In this document: piece after piece, positions 16,760-26,081 of the stretch
How positions within the stretch are numbered: position 1 is the stretch's first letter
Layout of the letters: every line of letters starts with the position of its first letter
Assembly: GCA_030527665.1 (NCBI GenBank)
Contig: JAUNAK010000002.1
Coordinates: 1-64,000, forward strand
Source of the DNA: Eubacteriales bacterium
GTDB lineage: Bacteria; Bacillota; Clostridia; Lachnospirales; Lachnospiraceae
Reading direction: 5' to 3'
Length of the DNA stretch: 64,000 bases
Made by a program: the position numbers and the translations under genes
Notes under the pieces: generated by a model
What the model saw: the letters and a program-made list of their open reading frames with translations, nothing else
Told to the model about the DNA's origin: nothing
Database searches by the model: none

Positions 16760-18490
16760 GTGAAAAAACTTATGTTGGGTAATGAAGCCATTGCCCGTGG
16801 ACTGTATGAGGCAGGTGTCTCGGTCGTATCCGCTTATCCGGGTACCCCTTCCACAGAGATTACTGAGGAAGCTGCAAAATATGATGAGATCTACTGTGAG
16901 TGGGCTCCGAATGAGAAAGTAGCAACAGAGGTTGCTTTCGGTGCGTCCTTACGAGGTGCACGTTCTGCCTGTGCAATGAAGCATGTCGGACTGAACGTGG
17001 CAGCGGATCCGCTGTTTACCCTTTCCTATACCGGCGTTACTGGCGGTATGGTTATGTTCGTTGCTGATGATCCTGCTATGCATTCCTCTCAGAACGAGCA
17101 GGATTCCAGACATTATGCGATCGCTGCAAAAGTACCGATGCTGGAGCCGGCAGATTCCGCAGAGGCAAAAGAATATGTAAAAGAAGCATACCGTATTTCC
17201 GAGGAGTATGACACACCGGTTCTTGTTCGTATGTGTACAAGAATCGCACATTCCCAGTGTGCGGTTGAACTCTGTGACAGAGAGGAAAGAGAACTTCCTG
17301 CATATGAGAAGAATCCGCAGAAATACATCATGGCTCCGGCAAATGCGCTGAGAAAGCATCCTTTTGTTGAGGAGAGAACACAGAAACTGGTTGCTCTTGG
17401 AGAGAAATCTTCCCTGAACAGAGTAGAGCTTGGCGGAGCAGAGATCGGTATTATCACTTCCGGTACCTGCTACCAGTATGTAAAAGAAGTATTCGGAGAT
17501 ACGGTCTCCGTTCTGAAACTTGGTCTGGTCAACCCGCTTCCGACAGATCTGATCAGAGATTTCGCATCCAAAGTCGAGAAACTGTATGTGATCGAGGAGC
17601 TGGACGGCATCATCGAGACACATGTGAAGAACATGGGTATCGACTGCATCGGAAAAGAAATGTTCTCTCCGATGTACGAGTACAGCCAGACAACGATCCG
17701 TAAGGCATTCGGTCTGCCGCTTCCGGAATTTACCGCTGCAGATACACCGATTCCGGTACGTCCTCCGGTTATGTGCCCGGGATGTCCGCACAGAGGTCTG
17801 TTTTATACACTGAGCAAGAACAAGATCACTGCACTGGGTGATATCGGCTGCTATACACTGGGAAGTGCCGCACCGCTGTTTGCACTGGATTCCACTCTCT
17901 GCATGGGAGCATCCGTTTCCGGTATTCACGGCTTTAATAAAGCCGGAGGAAAAGAGTCCGAGAAGAAGACGGTTGCCGTTATCGGTGATTCTACTTTTAT
18001 GCATTCCGGCATGACTGGTCTGGTAAACATTGCCTACAATGCATCCAACTCCACTGTTATCATCGTAGATAACTCGATCACCGGTATGACCGGTCATCAG
18101 CAGAACCCGACCACAGGCAAAAATATCAAGGGTGAGCCGGCAGCTGCAGTGAATCTGGAGGAACTTTGCCATGCGATCGGTATCAAGCGTGTACGTGTGG
18201 TGGATCCGTATGATCTGGCACAGTGCGAGCAGGCAGTTCTGGAGGAGCTGGAGATCGAAGAGCCGTCCGTAATCATTTCCAGAAGACCCTGTATGCTTCT
18301 GAAATATGTGAAGCCGCAGCCGGCCCTTGTTGTGAACAAGGAGAAATGTGTAGGCTGCAAGATGTGTCTGAAGATCGGATGCCCGGCGATCAGTGTGAAG
18401 AACAAAAAGGCAGAGATCGACTATACACAGTGTGTTGGCTGTAAGGTATGTGCACAGCTTTGCAAAAAAGATGCTATCGAGGTGAAATAA
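16760..18490 (+). CDS. iorA: Indolepyruvate:ferredoxin oxidoreductase, alpha subunit
   Basis: 576 residues. Oxidatively decarboxylates indole-, phenyl- and hydroxyphenylpyruvate to the aryl-acetyl-CoA, reducing ferredoxin. The N-terminal pyrimidine-type TPP domain has SAYPGTPSTEITE, the central part carries GDIGCYTLGSAAPL and a TPP/Mg-binding GDSTFMHSGMTG. The C-terminus has two 4Fe-4S clusters with CVGCKMCLKIGCP and CVGCKVCAQLC. I chose the GTG at 16760 because AGAAGGAGA ends 9 bases upstream; an in-frame ATG at 16709 lacks such a site. Its TAA shares one base with the iorB ATG, as expected for subunits made in equal amounts. Confidence 0.95.
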   Translation: MKKLMLGNEAIARGLYEAGVSVVSAYPGTPSTEITEEAAKYDEIYCEWAPNEKVATEVAFGASLRGARSACAMKHVGLNVAADPLFTLSYTGVTGGMVMFVADDPAMHSSQNEQDSRHYAIAAKVPMLEPADSAEAKEYVKEAYRISEEYDTPVLVRMCTRIAHSQCAVELCDREERELPAYEKNPQKYIMAPANALRKHPFVEERTQKLVALGEKSSLNRVELGGAEIGIITSGTCYQYVKEVFGDTVSVLKLGLVNPLPTDLIRDFASKVEKLYVIEELDGIIETHVKNMGIDCIGKEMFSPMYEYSQTTIRKAFGLPLPEFTAADTPIPVRPPVMCPGCPHRGLFYTLSKNKITALGDIGCYTLGSAAPLFALDSTLCMGASVSGIHGFNKAGGKESEKKTVAVIGDSTFMHSGMTGLVNIAYNASNSTVIIVDNSITGMTGHQQNPTTGKNIKGEPAAAVNLEELCHAIGIKRVRVVDPYDLAQCEQAVLEELEIEEPSVIISRRPCMLLKYVKPQPALVVNKEKCVGCKMCLKIGCPAISVKNKKAEIDYTQCVGCKVCAQLCKKDAIEVK

Positions 18491-19062
18491 TGGAAACGAA
18501 AAATGTAATGATCGTCGGTGTCGGCGGACAGGGAAGTCTTCTGGCAAGCCGGCTGATGGGCGCAATTGCAATTGCGGAAGGCTATGATGTAAAGGTTAGC
18601 GAGGTGCATGGAATGAGCCAGCGAGGCGGTTCCGTTGTGACCTATGTGCGTTTTGGTGAAAAAGTATATTCTCCGGTCATTTCCGACGGAGAGGCAGATT
18701 TTATCGTATCGTTTGAACGGATCGAGGCTGCCAGATATGCCAGATGCCTGAAGAAGGACGGCAAGATCATCGTGAATACACAGATGATCGATCCGATGCC
18801 GGTCATCATCGGGGCAGCGGAATATCCGGTGGAGGTTCTGGAGGAGCTGAAAGGCAAGGGCGTATCCGTGGATGAAATGGATGCACTGACACTTGCCAAT
18901 GAGGCTGGCAATGTAAAATCCGTCAATATGGTACTGATGGGCAGACTTGCCAGATACTTCGATATCGACTACGACAAATGGATCGAAGTAATGAAGACAC
19001 TGGTAAAACCCCAGTTCGTGGATGTGAATGTCAAAGCGTTCTCGCTTGGATATAATTCGTAA
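18490..19062 (+). CDS. iorB: Indolepyruvate:ferredoxin oxidoreductase, beta subunit
   Basis: 190-residue gamma-type domain partner of IorA. It opens with VMIVGVGGQGSLLASRLMG and contains EVHGMSQRGGSVVTYVRFG, both hallmarks of 2-oxoacid:ferredoxin oxidoreductase gamma/beta subunits that help bind CoA. The ATG at 18490 overlaps the iorA stop by one base; the longer frame from 18448 would run deep into iorA. It works as a heteromer with IorA in amino-acid (Trp, Phe, Tyr) fermentation. Confidence 0.94.
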   Translation: METKNVMIVGVGGQGSLLASRLMGAIAIAEGYDVKVSEVHGMSQRGGSVVTYVRFGEKVYSPVISDGEADFIVSFERIEAARYARCLKKDGKIIVNTQMIDPMPVIIGAAEYPVEVLEELKGKGVSVDEMDALTLANEAGNVKSVNMVLMGRLARYFDIDYDKWIEVMKTLVKPQFVDVNVKAFSLGYNS

Positions 19063-19127
19063 ATTTCGGACTGCAGACCGAAATCTTACAAAATGCAATA
19101 CTATGAAACGAAAGGAAATAAAAAGCA

Positions 19128-20435
19128 ATGGGTAAGTATTTTCAGCCGGAGATCGAGACCGCTTCAAGAGAGGAAATCATCCGGATCCAGAACGAGAAGA
19201 TCGTAAAACAGGTAAAACACGTTTATGAGAACGTGGAGTACTACAGAAACATGATGGACGAGAAGGGAGTAAAACCGGAAGATATCAAGAGTATCGAAGA
19301 TATCCATAAGCTTCCCTTCCTGAGCAAGGCCGATCTTCGCGATGCGTATCCGTATGGACTTCTTGGCTGTGACCTCAAAGACTGTGTCCGTATTCAGTCT
19401 ACTTCAGGTACGACCGGCAGACGTGTAGTTGCCTTCTACACACAGAAAGATATTGATCTCTGGGAGGAGTGCTGTGCAAGAGCAATCGTAGCTGCCGGCG
19501 GTACAGATGAGGATGTCTGCCAGGTATGCTACGGCTATGGACTGTTTACAGGCGGACCGGGACTGAACGGCGGTTCTCATAAAGTCGGCTGTCTGACACT
19601 TCCCATGTCCTCAGGCAATACCGACAGACAGATCCAGTTCATGATGGATCTGGATGCTACCATTCTCTGCTGCACTCCGTCCTATGCCGCTTATATCGGT
19701 GAAACATTGGCGGAAAAAGGCTACAAGCCGGAAGATAACAAGCTGAAAGCCGGTATCTTCGGTGCAGAGCCCTGGACAGAAGAGATGAGACAGAGTATTG
19801 AGAAGAGCCTTGGAATCAAGGCATACGATATCTATGGTCTGACAGAGAGCAGCGGCCCAGGTGTTGCTTTTGAATGTGAAGAGCAGTCCGGTATGCATAT
19901 CAATGAGGACCATTTCTATGCCGAGATCATCAATCCGGAGACCGGAGAGGTTCTGCCGGAAGGTGAGAAGGGTGAGCTGGTATTCACTTCTCTGGATAAA
20001 GAGGGATTCCCGCTGCTTCGCTACAGAACCAGAGATATCTGTGTTCTTTCCAGAAAGAAATGCTCCTGCGGAAGAACACATGTAAAAATGGCAAAACCGA
20101 TGGGAAGATCCGATGATATGATGATCATCCGCGGTGTCAATGTATTCCCGAGCCAGATCGAGACCGTTCTGCTGAATGAGGGATATGCACCGAACTACCA
20201 GATCATCGTTGACCGTGTTCGCAACAACGATACACTGGATGTCAATATCGAGCTTCTTCCGGAGCAGTTCTCCGATAAGGTATCCGATATCCAGGCAAGA
20301 GAGAAGGCACTGGAAGCTGCTATGCGTACCATGCTCGGAATCGGACCGAAGGTTCATCTGGTTGCTCCGAAGTCCATTGTTCGTAGCGAAGGTAAAGCAG
20401 TCAGAGTCATCGATAAGCGTAAACTGCACGATTAA
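19128..20435 (+). CDS. paaK: Phenylacetate-CoA ligase
   Basis: 435 residues, the usual length of this adenylate-forming family. The AMP-binding loop is STSGTTGRRVV (about 95), with later GIFGAEPWTEEMR, YDIYGLTESSGPG and the C-terminal hinge YRTRDICVL. It joins aryl-acetates to CoA with ATP, or runs in reverse to make ATP from aryl-acetyl-CoA. Placement 65 bases after iorB fits the second role: IorAB makes the thioester and this enzyme may harvest it as ATP. AAAGGA precedes the ATG. The direction is inferred, not shown. Confidence 0.9.
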   Translation: MGKYFQPEIETASREEIIRIQNEKIVKQVKHVYENVEYYRNMMDEKGVKPEDIKSIEDIHKLPFLSKADLRDAYPYGLLGCDLKDCVRIQSTSGTTGRRVVAFYTQKDIDLWEECCARAIVAAGGTDEDVCQVCYGYGLFTGGPGLNGGSHKVGCLTLPMSSGNTDRQIQFMMDLDATILCCTPSYAAYIGETLAEKGYKPEDNKLKAGIFGAEPWTEEMRQSIEKSLGIKAYDIYGLTESSGPGVAFECEEQSGMHINEDHFYAEIINPETGEVLPEGEKGELVFTSLDKEGFPLLRYRTRDICVLSRKKCSCGRTHVKMAKPMGRSDDMMIIRGVNVFPSQIETVLLNEGYAPNYQIIVDRVRNNDTLDVNIELLPEQFSDKVSDIQAREKALEAAMRTMLGIGPKVHLVAPKSIVRSEGKAVRVIDKRKLHD

Positions 20436-20452
20436 TTCGGGAGGTAAGAAGT

Positions 20453-20878
20453 ATGGCAATCAAACAGATCTCCGCTTTTGTGGAAAACAGACAGGGCAGT
20501 TTGTCCGAAACAATCAAAATGATCGCTGAAACCGGTGTGAATATGCGTGCACTGAGCATTGCCGATACCAAGGAGTTCGGAATTCTCAGACTGATCGTAT
20601 CCGATACGGATAAAGCTGTTGAAGCGTTGAAGAATGATACGATCGTAACCACCACCGAAGTAATTGCGGTGAAGATGGATGATAAAGAAGGTACTCTTTA
20701 TACCATTCTGAAGGTACTGGAGGATGCAAAGATCGATATCGATTATTCCTATGCATTCACCGGTTTTGAAAAGGGTGCATATGTTATCGTTCGTGTCAGT
20801 GATGTAGCTGCAGCAGAGAAAGTACTCGCCGATCAGGGAATCAAAACTCTGAATGATGTGGATATCAAGGAACTGTAA
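20453..20878 (+). CDS. Tandem ACT-domain protein
   Basis: 141 residues made of two ACT folds (about 1-68 and 70-141), with QISAFVENRQGSLSETIKMI opening the first and DKEGTLYTILKVLEDAKIDI the second. ACT domains bind amino acids. It lies 17 bases behind paaK with AGGAGG-like GGGAGG upstream. The pairing of a double-ACT protein with phenylacetate-CoA ligase and IorAB is common in anaerobes, so it probably senses aromatic amino acids or aryl products. No DNA-binding domain is seen. Confidence 0.85.
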   Translation: MAIKQISAFVENRQGSLSETIKMIAETGVNMRALSIADTKEFGILRLIVSDTDKAVEALKNDTIVTTTEVIAVKMDDKEGTLYTILKVLEDAKIDIDYSYAFTGFEKGAYVIVRVSDVAAAEKVLADQGIKTLNDVDIKEL

Positions 20879-20953
20879 TAAGGCTGGCAAATCAGAAAAA
20901 ATTAGTTTTACAATAATTACCAGCGCTGATTTGTGCAAATGGTAAAGCGAAGG

Positions 20954-20985
20954 ATCCCGTCGGTGCATCGCCGACGGGATTTTTT
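20954..20985 (+). terminator. Terminator of the ior-paaK operon
   Basis: ATCCCGTCGG (20954-20963) pairs with CCGACGGGAT (20971-20980), followed by TTTTT. Confidence 0.9.
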
Positions 20986-21022
20986 GACCGTTCACATTGT
21001 AATTTGTATGTGAATTGCGTAT

Positions 21023-21028
21023 TATAAT
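21023..21028 (+). promoter_or_regulatory. Candidate -10 element upstream of the cobalamin riboswitch
   Basis: A perfect TATAAT about 170 bases before the recognisable riboswitch. TTGTAA at 20997-21002 is the closest -35 match, but its spacer is 20 bases. The region 21031-21190 has small hairpins such as CCTGA/TCAGG at 21113-21135 and no gene. Confidence 0.35.
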
Positions 21029-21194
21029 ATAGGAAATTACAAATCAGCTTTTGTGGCAGATGCGCGACCCGGCTGCTGTCGGACACGCATTCTTGTTAAC
21101 GGTAATACAGATCCTGAGCCGGCTGTGTCAGGGGCATGTTGTTTTATTCCTGATGAATAAAAAAGATAGTGCAGCTGTACAGCAGCATAACCGG

Positions 21195-21470
21195 TCTGGT
21201 GGTATCGTGCTTAACAAGGGAATCGGGTGAGAATCCCGGACATGTACAGGTTATGGGAAGCAGGCCTGTTTAATAGCTGTGAATGCAGAGTATCGGATCA
21301 TACAGCAGCCGCTGTTTTTTATCTGGTGAAGATAACATATACAGATGGGGAAAACTGTATCGTGAAAGCGAGTCATTTAATTTCTGTAATGGAAAGGCGA
21401 GAAGGCGGATCGGATATGCGGAGAATAGATTTCTCGGAATGCATAAGTCAGAAGACCTACACAAGTAATC
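21195..21470 (+). promoter_or_regulatory. Cobalamin (B12) riboswitch
   Basis: Conserved pieces occur in family order: AACAAGGGAATCGGGTGAG then AATCCC (21214-21237), AGCTGTGAATGC (21275-21286), GCGAGTCA (21368-21375), GGAAAGGCG (21391-21399) and the B12-box-like AAGTCAGAAGACCT (21445-21458). Extra helices appear inserted around 21240-21275 and 21300-21355. The closing P1 stem is not convincing by eye, so the ends are approximate. A terminator at 21526-21557 follows. B12 binding is expected to switch off the downstream DUF4430/ECF operon. The assignment rests on motifs; a covariance search would settle the boundaries. Confidence 0.8.
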
Positions 21471-21525
21471 GATGAGCAGAAGATCAAAAGTGAATTCTGT
21501 TTATTACGCAGTACGTGCGGCACAG

Positions 21526-21557
21526 GAGCAGGAGATGAAAATCCCTGTTCTTTTTTT
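21526..21557 (+). terminator. Riboswitch-associated intrinsic terminator
   Basis: GAGCAGG (21526-21532) pairs with CCTGTTC (21544-21550, one G-U pair), followed by seven T. It sits between the riboswitch and the first gene, as expected for transcriptional control. Confidence 0.75.
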
Positions 21558-21624
21558 GCGTACTGTAACTTTCGCATGTCAGTTAATATGTATATGTCTG
21601 TTGTTTGACAGGTCGAGGTAGAAA

Positions 21625-23934
21625 ATGAACGGTTTTTCCCAAAAAAGAAAAAAGTTCATATCAGCAGTCAGTGTGTTTCTGTGCATCGTACTGTTCGTAG
21701 GATCGTTTTCGATGCTGAATCATGCAGCGCCGGAAAATCCTATGGAAAAGAAAAAGGCAGATGCTTCGGAAATGTACAGAATGAGTCCGACTCTGCAGGT
21801 GGATGAGGAACTGCTGGCAGATATCCCGAATGCCAATATTTCTTCGAATGCAGACAGAGATGAGAGGCCCGAGGAACAGGAAATGCCGGAGACACCGGAG
21901 GAACCGGAGTCTCCGGAGGAACAGGACGAAGAGTCAAAGGAGCAGGAGGAGGCTTCGCTTCCTCAGGAGGAGGGACAGGAAGAAGTTCAGGAGACTCAGT
22001 GGGTACGGCAGCAGGTACGAATTGCAAAGGATCAGGACCCGCAGTCAAGGCCAGATCAGACAAACGATGAGGATCAGTCCGGAAAGCCAGTACAAGGCGG
22101 TGATACACCGGCCGCATCCGATCACGGGGATACAGAAGACGACAAAAAAGATGACAATGATCTGCCGGCTCTGAGGGAACAGGAGAAACCGGATCAGCAG
22201 ACAACACCGACACCGACACCTGTACCAACGGTACAGCCGGAGAATACCCCGGATGTTACGCCTGGGCCTTCGGATGATCCGGAAAGCAGAAATTATTTTG
22301 AGACAAACCTGACAAACGGAATGTCTGTGCGAGAAGCCGGATTCATGCTGGAGGTTACGAGAACCGATGCTGGCATGACGGCAGGTCTTGTCAGTCAGAC
22401 GGTAACGGTAAACGGGATTCCGTATCTGTTTGACGAGGTCGATCGAACATCGATCACCTTTGACAGCGGTGAGAATACAGTTGCGGTTACGCTTCGGTTT
22501 GCCGGCAATATTACACAGACTAAAACATACACCGTATTCTATATCCCGCAGGGAGAGTATCTCCTGAAGGTATATCGTGCGGATACCGGTGAGGAGATCG
22601 TTGACGGCAGTACGATTCTGACACATGAGGAGAACTTTTCAGTGAGAGTCTATGCACCGGTCGGTACGCCTTCTGTACGTCTGAATATGGACGAGATCAA
22701 AATGGATGAGTCGGGAACGGTTCCGCTTTCGCTGCATGAAGATGATAATTCCTTTACGGCGGCTGTGGGAAGCGGGATGAACGGGATCCGTTTTTCCTGC
22801 ACCTTCCGTTACGATCCCGGTGAATTCCGTCTGACCTTTATCGATCGCAGCGGACAGATCAATGACCGGATCAGTGCGGAGAATCTGGGACAGGAGTTTT
22901 CACATACCTATCCGTCCGAGTCCACGGAATTTGCTTTCCGCCTGAACAGCTGGTCCAATACCGAACAGGGCGGCGTGCAGGCAGTCAGGGTAACGGACAG
23001 GAACGGAGAGACGGATGTAACTTCACAGAAGGGAGCAGACGGATTTACAACGATCCAGCTGGATGCGTCCAATAATAACGGAAACGGTACAGTTATTACA
23101 GTGGAATACACAGATGCGGAGGGCAGTTCCTATACAGGAAGATGGACGATCCTCTATGAACGGGCCGGCAGTACACCAGCGGACAAGCTGCCAACTCTTA
23201 CTACCTGTAATCTGGCAGACGGGGAAATACTGACAGCCAGTCCGTTTGTTCTGCAGATCAGCGGCTGTGATTTCCGGTCAAATTCCCTGTATGCCAATGG
23301 AAATGTACCGGGAACCGATAAAAATCAGATCGAAGTCTATCTGAACGGAGAAAGGCTTGCCATGGCCGGTCAGGGAAATGATCGGGGGCAGGATCCGGTA
23401 TATGAATACTATCTGAATCTGGCAGAAGGGGCCAATGAGCTGAACATCGTCCTGACCGACAATGAGCAGTATTCCTATAGCAGTACAAGAAATGTGTATT
23501 ATGATCCTGCCGGCGGAAAAATCCGGGTATCCATTCGTGTGGATGCCAGCGAAGTGGGACTGGGAACGCTGATTACAGAGACTGTAGAGGTCGATGCAGG
23601 AAAAATGGTATCCGAGGTACTGGAAGAACGTCTGACTGCGTACGGTTACTCGCCGATCCATGTCGGAGAAGGGGAGACCTATTATCTGAAGGGAATAAGC
23701 AGGGACGGTCTGTTAAACGGATGGCAGGTTTCTGAAGACAGACAGCTGGAACTGACGGAACTGGGTTATACATTCCATGAACCGGATGATATGAATACAT
23801 TGGATGACGGAAGCTTTACCAACCGCTGCGGCTGGATGATCAAGCAGAACGATAACCTGATCAATATGACCATGGGTACGAGAACGATTCGTGACGGCGA
23901 TATGCTGGATCTGTATTATGTGCTTGCAGGATAA
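21625..23934 (+). CDS. Exported DUF4430 surface protein, first gene of the B12-riboswitch operon
   Basis: 769 residues. A Lys/Arg-rich N-terminus and hydrophobic stretch (14-34) form a signal peptide or anchor. Residues about 65-225 are a Glu/Pro/Gln-rich stalk. Three or more beta-sandwich-like regions follow (about 225-620), and the last 140 residues look like a DUF4430 domain, ending GWMIKQNDNLINMTMG...IRDGDMLDLYYVL. DUF4430 matches the fold of the C-terminal beta-domain of transcobalamin/intrinsic factor. No sortase motif is seen. Direct placement behind the B12 riboswitch suggests it presents a corrinoid-binding head beyond the wall. DUF4430 call is by pattern; ligand is inferred. Confidence 0.75.
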   Translation: MNGFSQKRKKFISAVSVFLCIVLFVGSFSMLNHAAPENPMEKKKADASEMYRMSPTLQVDEELLADIPNANISSNADRDERPEEQEMPETPEEPESPEEQDEESKEQEEASLPQEEGQEEVQETQWVRQQVRIAKDQDPQSRPDQTNDEDQSGKPVQGGDTPAASDHGDTEDDKKDDNDLPALREQEKPDQQTTPTPTPVPTVQPENTPDVTPGPSDDPESRNYFETNLTNGMSVREAGFMLEVTRTDAGMTAGLVSQTVTVNGIPYLFDEVDRTSITFDSGENTVAVTLRFAGNITQTKTYTVFYIPQGEYLLKVYRADTGEEIVDGSTILTHEENFSVRVYAPVGTPSVRLNMDEIKMDESGTVPLSLHEDDNSFTAAVGSGMNGIRFSCTFRYDPGEFRLTFIDRSGQINDRISAENLGQEFSHTYPSESTEFAFRLNSWSNTEQGGVQAVRVTDRNGETDVTSQKGADGFTTIQLDASNNNGNGTVITVEYTDAEGSSYTGRWTILYERAGSTPADKLPTLTTCNLADGEILTASPFVLQISGCDFRSNSLYANGNVPGTDKNQIEVYLNGERLAMAGQGNDRGQDPVYEYYLNLAEGANELNIVLTDNEQYSYSSTRNVYYDPAGGKIRVSIRVDASEVGLGTLITETVEVDAGKMVSEVLEERLTAYGYSPIHVGEGETYYLKGISRDGLLNGWQVSEDRQLELTELGYTFHEPDDMNTLDDGSFTNRCGWMIKQNDNLINMTMGTRTIRDGDMLDLYYVLAG

Positions 23935-23960
23935 GCATACGAACAGGGAGGAAAACAGAG

Positions 23961-24902
23961 ATGAATCAGAAAGCCAGTCAGATACTGGATGAAATTGAAA
24001 AAGTTATTATCGGTAAGCGTCACGTAGTGGAAAGGGTACTGATGGCGATCCTGTCGGAAGGACATGTTCTCCTGGATGATGTACCGGGAACAGGAAAAAC
24101 GACATTGGCGCTGAGTACCTCCCGGGTTCTGGGAATGGATTACCATCGTATTCAGTTCACGCCGGATGTAGTGCCTTCGGATATTACCGGTTTTTCTATC
24201 TACAATAAGGCTTCTGACAGCTTTGAATTCAAGCCGGGCGTGGTCATGACCAATCTGCTACTGGCGGATGAGATCAACCGAACATCCAGCAAGACACAGT
24301 CGGCCCTGCTGGAGGTCATGGAGGAGGGCCAGGTCACGGTGGATGGTGTGAGCCATCCACTTCCGAAGCCTTTTGTTGTCATTGCGACCCAGAACCCGGT
24401 CGGTTCGGCGGGAACGCAGCTGCTGCCGCAGGCCCAGCTGGACCGTTTTATGATCCGTATTTCCATGGGATATCCGGATTTTGCCAGCCAGGTGAATATT
24501 CTGCGGGATCGACAGAGAAGCAATCCGCTGGAGACGATCGCAACGATCGTTCAAAGAGAGGAGATTCTGGATATGCAGCAGGAGGTTCGTATGGTGCATG
24601 CGGAGGATTCCATTCTGGCATACATTACGGCACTTGCAGAGGAAACGCGAAAAAATCCGATGATCCGCCTTGGCGTCAGCCCGCGAGGAGCACTGGCGCT
24701 TCTTCGAATGGCAAAAGCACGGGCATATGTCAAAGGAAGGGATTTCCTGATTCCCGAGGATATTCAGCGTGTGTTCTGTGATGTATGTGCACATCGAATC
24801 ATTCTGAATCCCAAGGCACGTGTGGCGGAAAAAACGGCGGAGGATATTCTCAGAGAGATTCTGAAACATGTATCCTCACCGGATAACGGACGGGAGAAAT
24901 AA
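23961..24902 (+). CDS. MoxR-family AAA+ ATPase
   Basis: 313-residue cytoplasmic ATPase. Walker A is VPGTGKTT (42-48), Walker B LLLADE (D103, E104), followed by INRTSSKTQSALLEVMEEGQ and the sensor stretch FVVIATQNPVGSAG. MoxR proteins act as chaperones that assemble or activate protein complexes, usually encoded next to DUF58 and transglutaminase-like genes, as here. It follows the DUF4430 gene by 26 bases and precedes the DUF58 gene by 3, with AGGGAGG-type binding site upstream. Its role in a B12-controlled operon is unknown; it may mature the surface proteins. Confidence 0.92.
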   Translation: MNQKASQILDEIEKVIIGKRHVVERVLMAILSEGHVLLDDVPGTGKTTLALSTSRVLGMDYHRIQFTPDVVPSDITGFSIYNKASDSFEFKPGVVMTNLLLADEINRTSSKTQSALLEVMEEGQVTVDGVSHPLPKPFVVIATQNPVGSAGTQLLPQAQLDRFMIRISMGYPDFASQVNILRDRQRSNPLETIATIVQREEILDMQQEVRMVHAEDSILAYITALAEETRKNPMIRLGVSPRGALALLRMAKARAYVKGRDFLIPEDIQRVFCDVCAHRIILNPKARVAEKTAEDILREILKHVSSPDNGREK

Positions 24903-24905
24903 ACA

Positions 24906-26081
24906 ATGGTGAGATCCAGGATCCTGTGGATCTGCTGGCTGTCAGGACTGGCTGTTTTCTGGTTTGTTACCGGAGAGCAGACCGGTATCGTTCTTCTGCT
25001 TTTGTCGGTACTGCTTCCTTTGCTGGCGGCAGTTCCGTTTGCAAAGGTGCCGAAAAAGCTGGAGGTCCGTCTGCAGTCGGAATCGGCGGGAATAAAAGGA
25101 AGTGAAGCGGCGTGCAGCGTTTTTCTGAAGAACAGCAGTCTGATGTCGGTGAACCGTGCCATGGTACGGGTGCGTGTGGATAATCTTCTGACAGGAGAGA
25201 AAACGTATGCGGCCGTCCGGATGGCAGTTCCGGCAAAGGGAGAAATGTCGACCTTTCTGCAGCTGAGCAGCCGTTATGCAGGAAGAGTACGTATCCGTGC
25301 CGTCCGGGTGACGGTTTACGATCTGTTCGGACTGTTTCAGTTCCGGGCAGCGGTCAATGGAAAAGAAGAGGCCAAATGTCTGTTTCGTCCGGAAACCTTC
25401 GGAATGGAAGCGGAGCTGTCCTACGGAGAAAATGCAAGCCTGGACAGTGATGTGTATTCCATGCGGAAACCGGGCTTTGATCCCAGTGAGACCTTTGCGA
25501 TCCGTGAATACCGGGCAGGAGACCGGATCCGGCAGATCCATTGGAAACTGTCTGAAAAGTATGATGACCTGATGGTAAGAGATTATGGTCTTCCCATTCA
25601 GAATTCGGTTCTGCTGGCACTGGAAACCGGGCGGATGCCTGGAAGCAATGCGCCGGATCCGGCATGCATGGATGCACTTGCCGAGGCGATGGTTTCCTTA
25701 TCCCAGACGCTGATCGAGCAGCAGGTCATGCACTGTATCGGATGGCAGAATCATGAGGAAAATGTTTTTTCCTGTGTTGAGATCGAATCGGATGAGGATC
25801 TGGCAGGCAGTCTGACCGGGCTGCTCAGTGCGGTTCCGGGCGAAGACAGCATGCATGTACTGGAGCATTATCTGGAAGAACATGAACAGCTGGCATTTGC
25901 ACATGTGGTGCTGTTTACAACGGAACATAGAAAAGAGTTTGGCGCTCTTGCCGGGCAGTGCGTATGTACAGAAGTAATCTGCGGAAATGCGGGAAATGAC
26001 TATACAACAGAGGATGGAATTACGGTGATCCGGACGACTCCGGAGACGATAGCAGAGGCAATGGTTTATGTCGAAATCTGA
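24906..26081 (+). CDS. DUF58-domain membrane protein
   Basis: 391 residues. Two hydrophobic N-terminal helices (about 5-50) are followed by a beta-rich region and the DUF58 hallmark FAIREYRAGDRIRQIHWKLSEKYDDLMVRDYG near residue 200 (a von Willebrand A-like fold). DUF58 proteins partner MoxR ATPases. GGGAG precedes the ATG. The 3' end overlaps the transglutaminase-like gene by 14 bases. Exact function unknown; it belongs to the MoxR-DUF58-TGase unit. Confidence 0.88.
   Translation: MVRSRILWICWLSGLAVFWFVTGEQTGIVLLLLSVLLPLLAAVPFAKVPKKLEVRLQSESAGIKGSEAACSVFLKNSSLMSVNRAMVRVRVDNLLTGEKTYAAVRMAVPAKGEMSTFLQLSSRYAGRVRIRAVRVTVYDLFGLFQFRAAVNGKEEAKCLFRPETFGMEAELSYGENASLDSDVYSMRKPGFDPSETFAIREYRAGDRIRQIHWKLSEKYDDLMVRDYGLPIQNSVLLALETGRMPGSNAPDPACMDALAEAMVSLSQTLIEQQVMHCIGWQNHEENVFSCVEIESDEDLAGSLTGLLSAVPGEDSMHVLEHYLEEHEQLAFAHVVLFTTEHRKEFGALAGQCVCTEVICGNAGNDYTTEDGITVIRTTPETIAEAMVYVEI

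Noticed and set aside
16949..18571. 540-codon reverse-strand frame opposite iorA
   Set aside because: Cys/His-rich shadow of the real gene with no recognisable domain.
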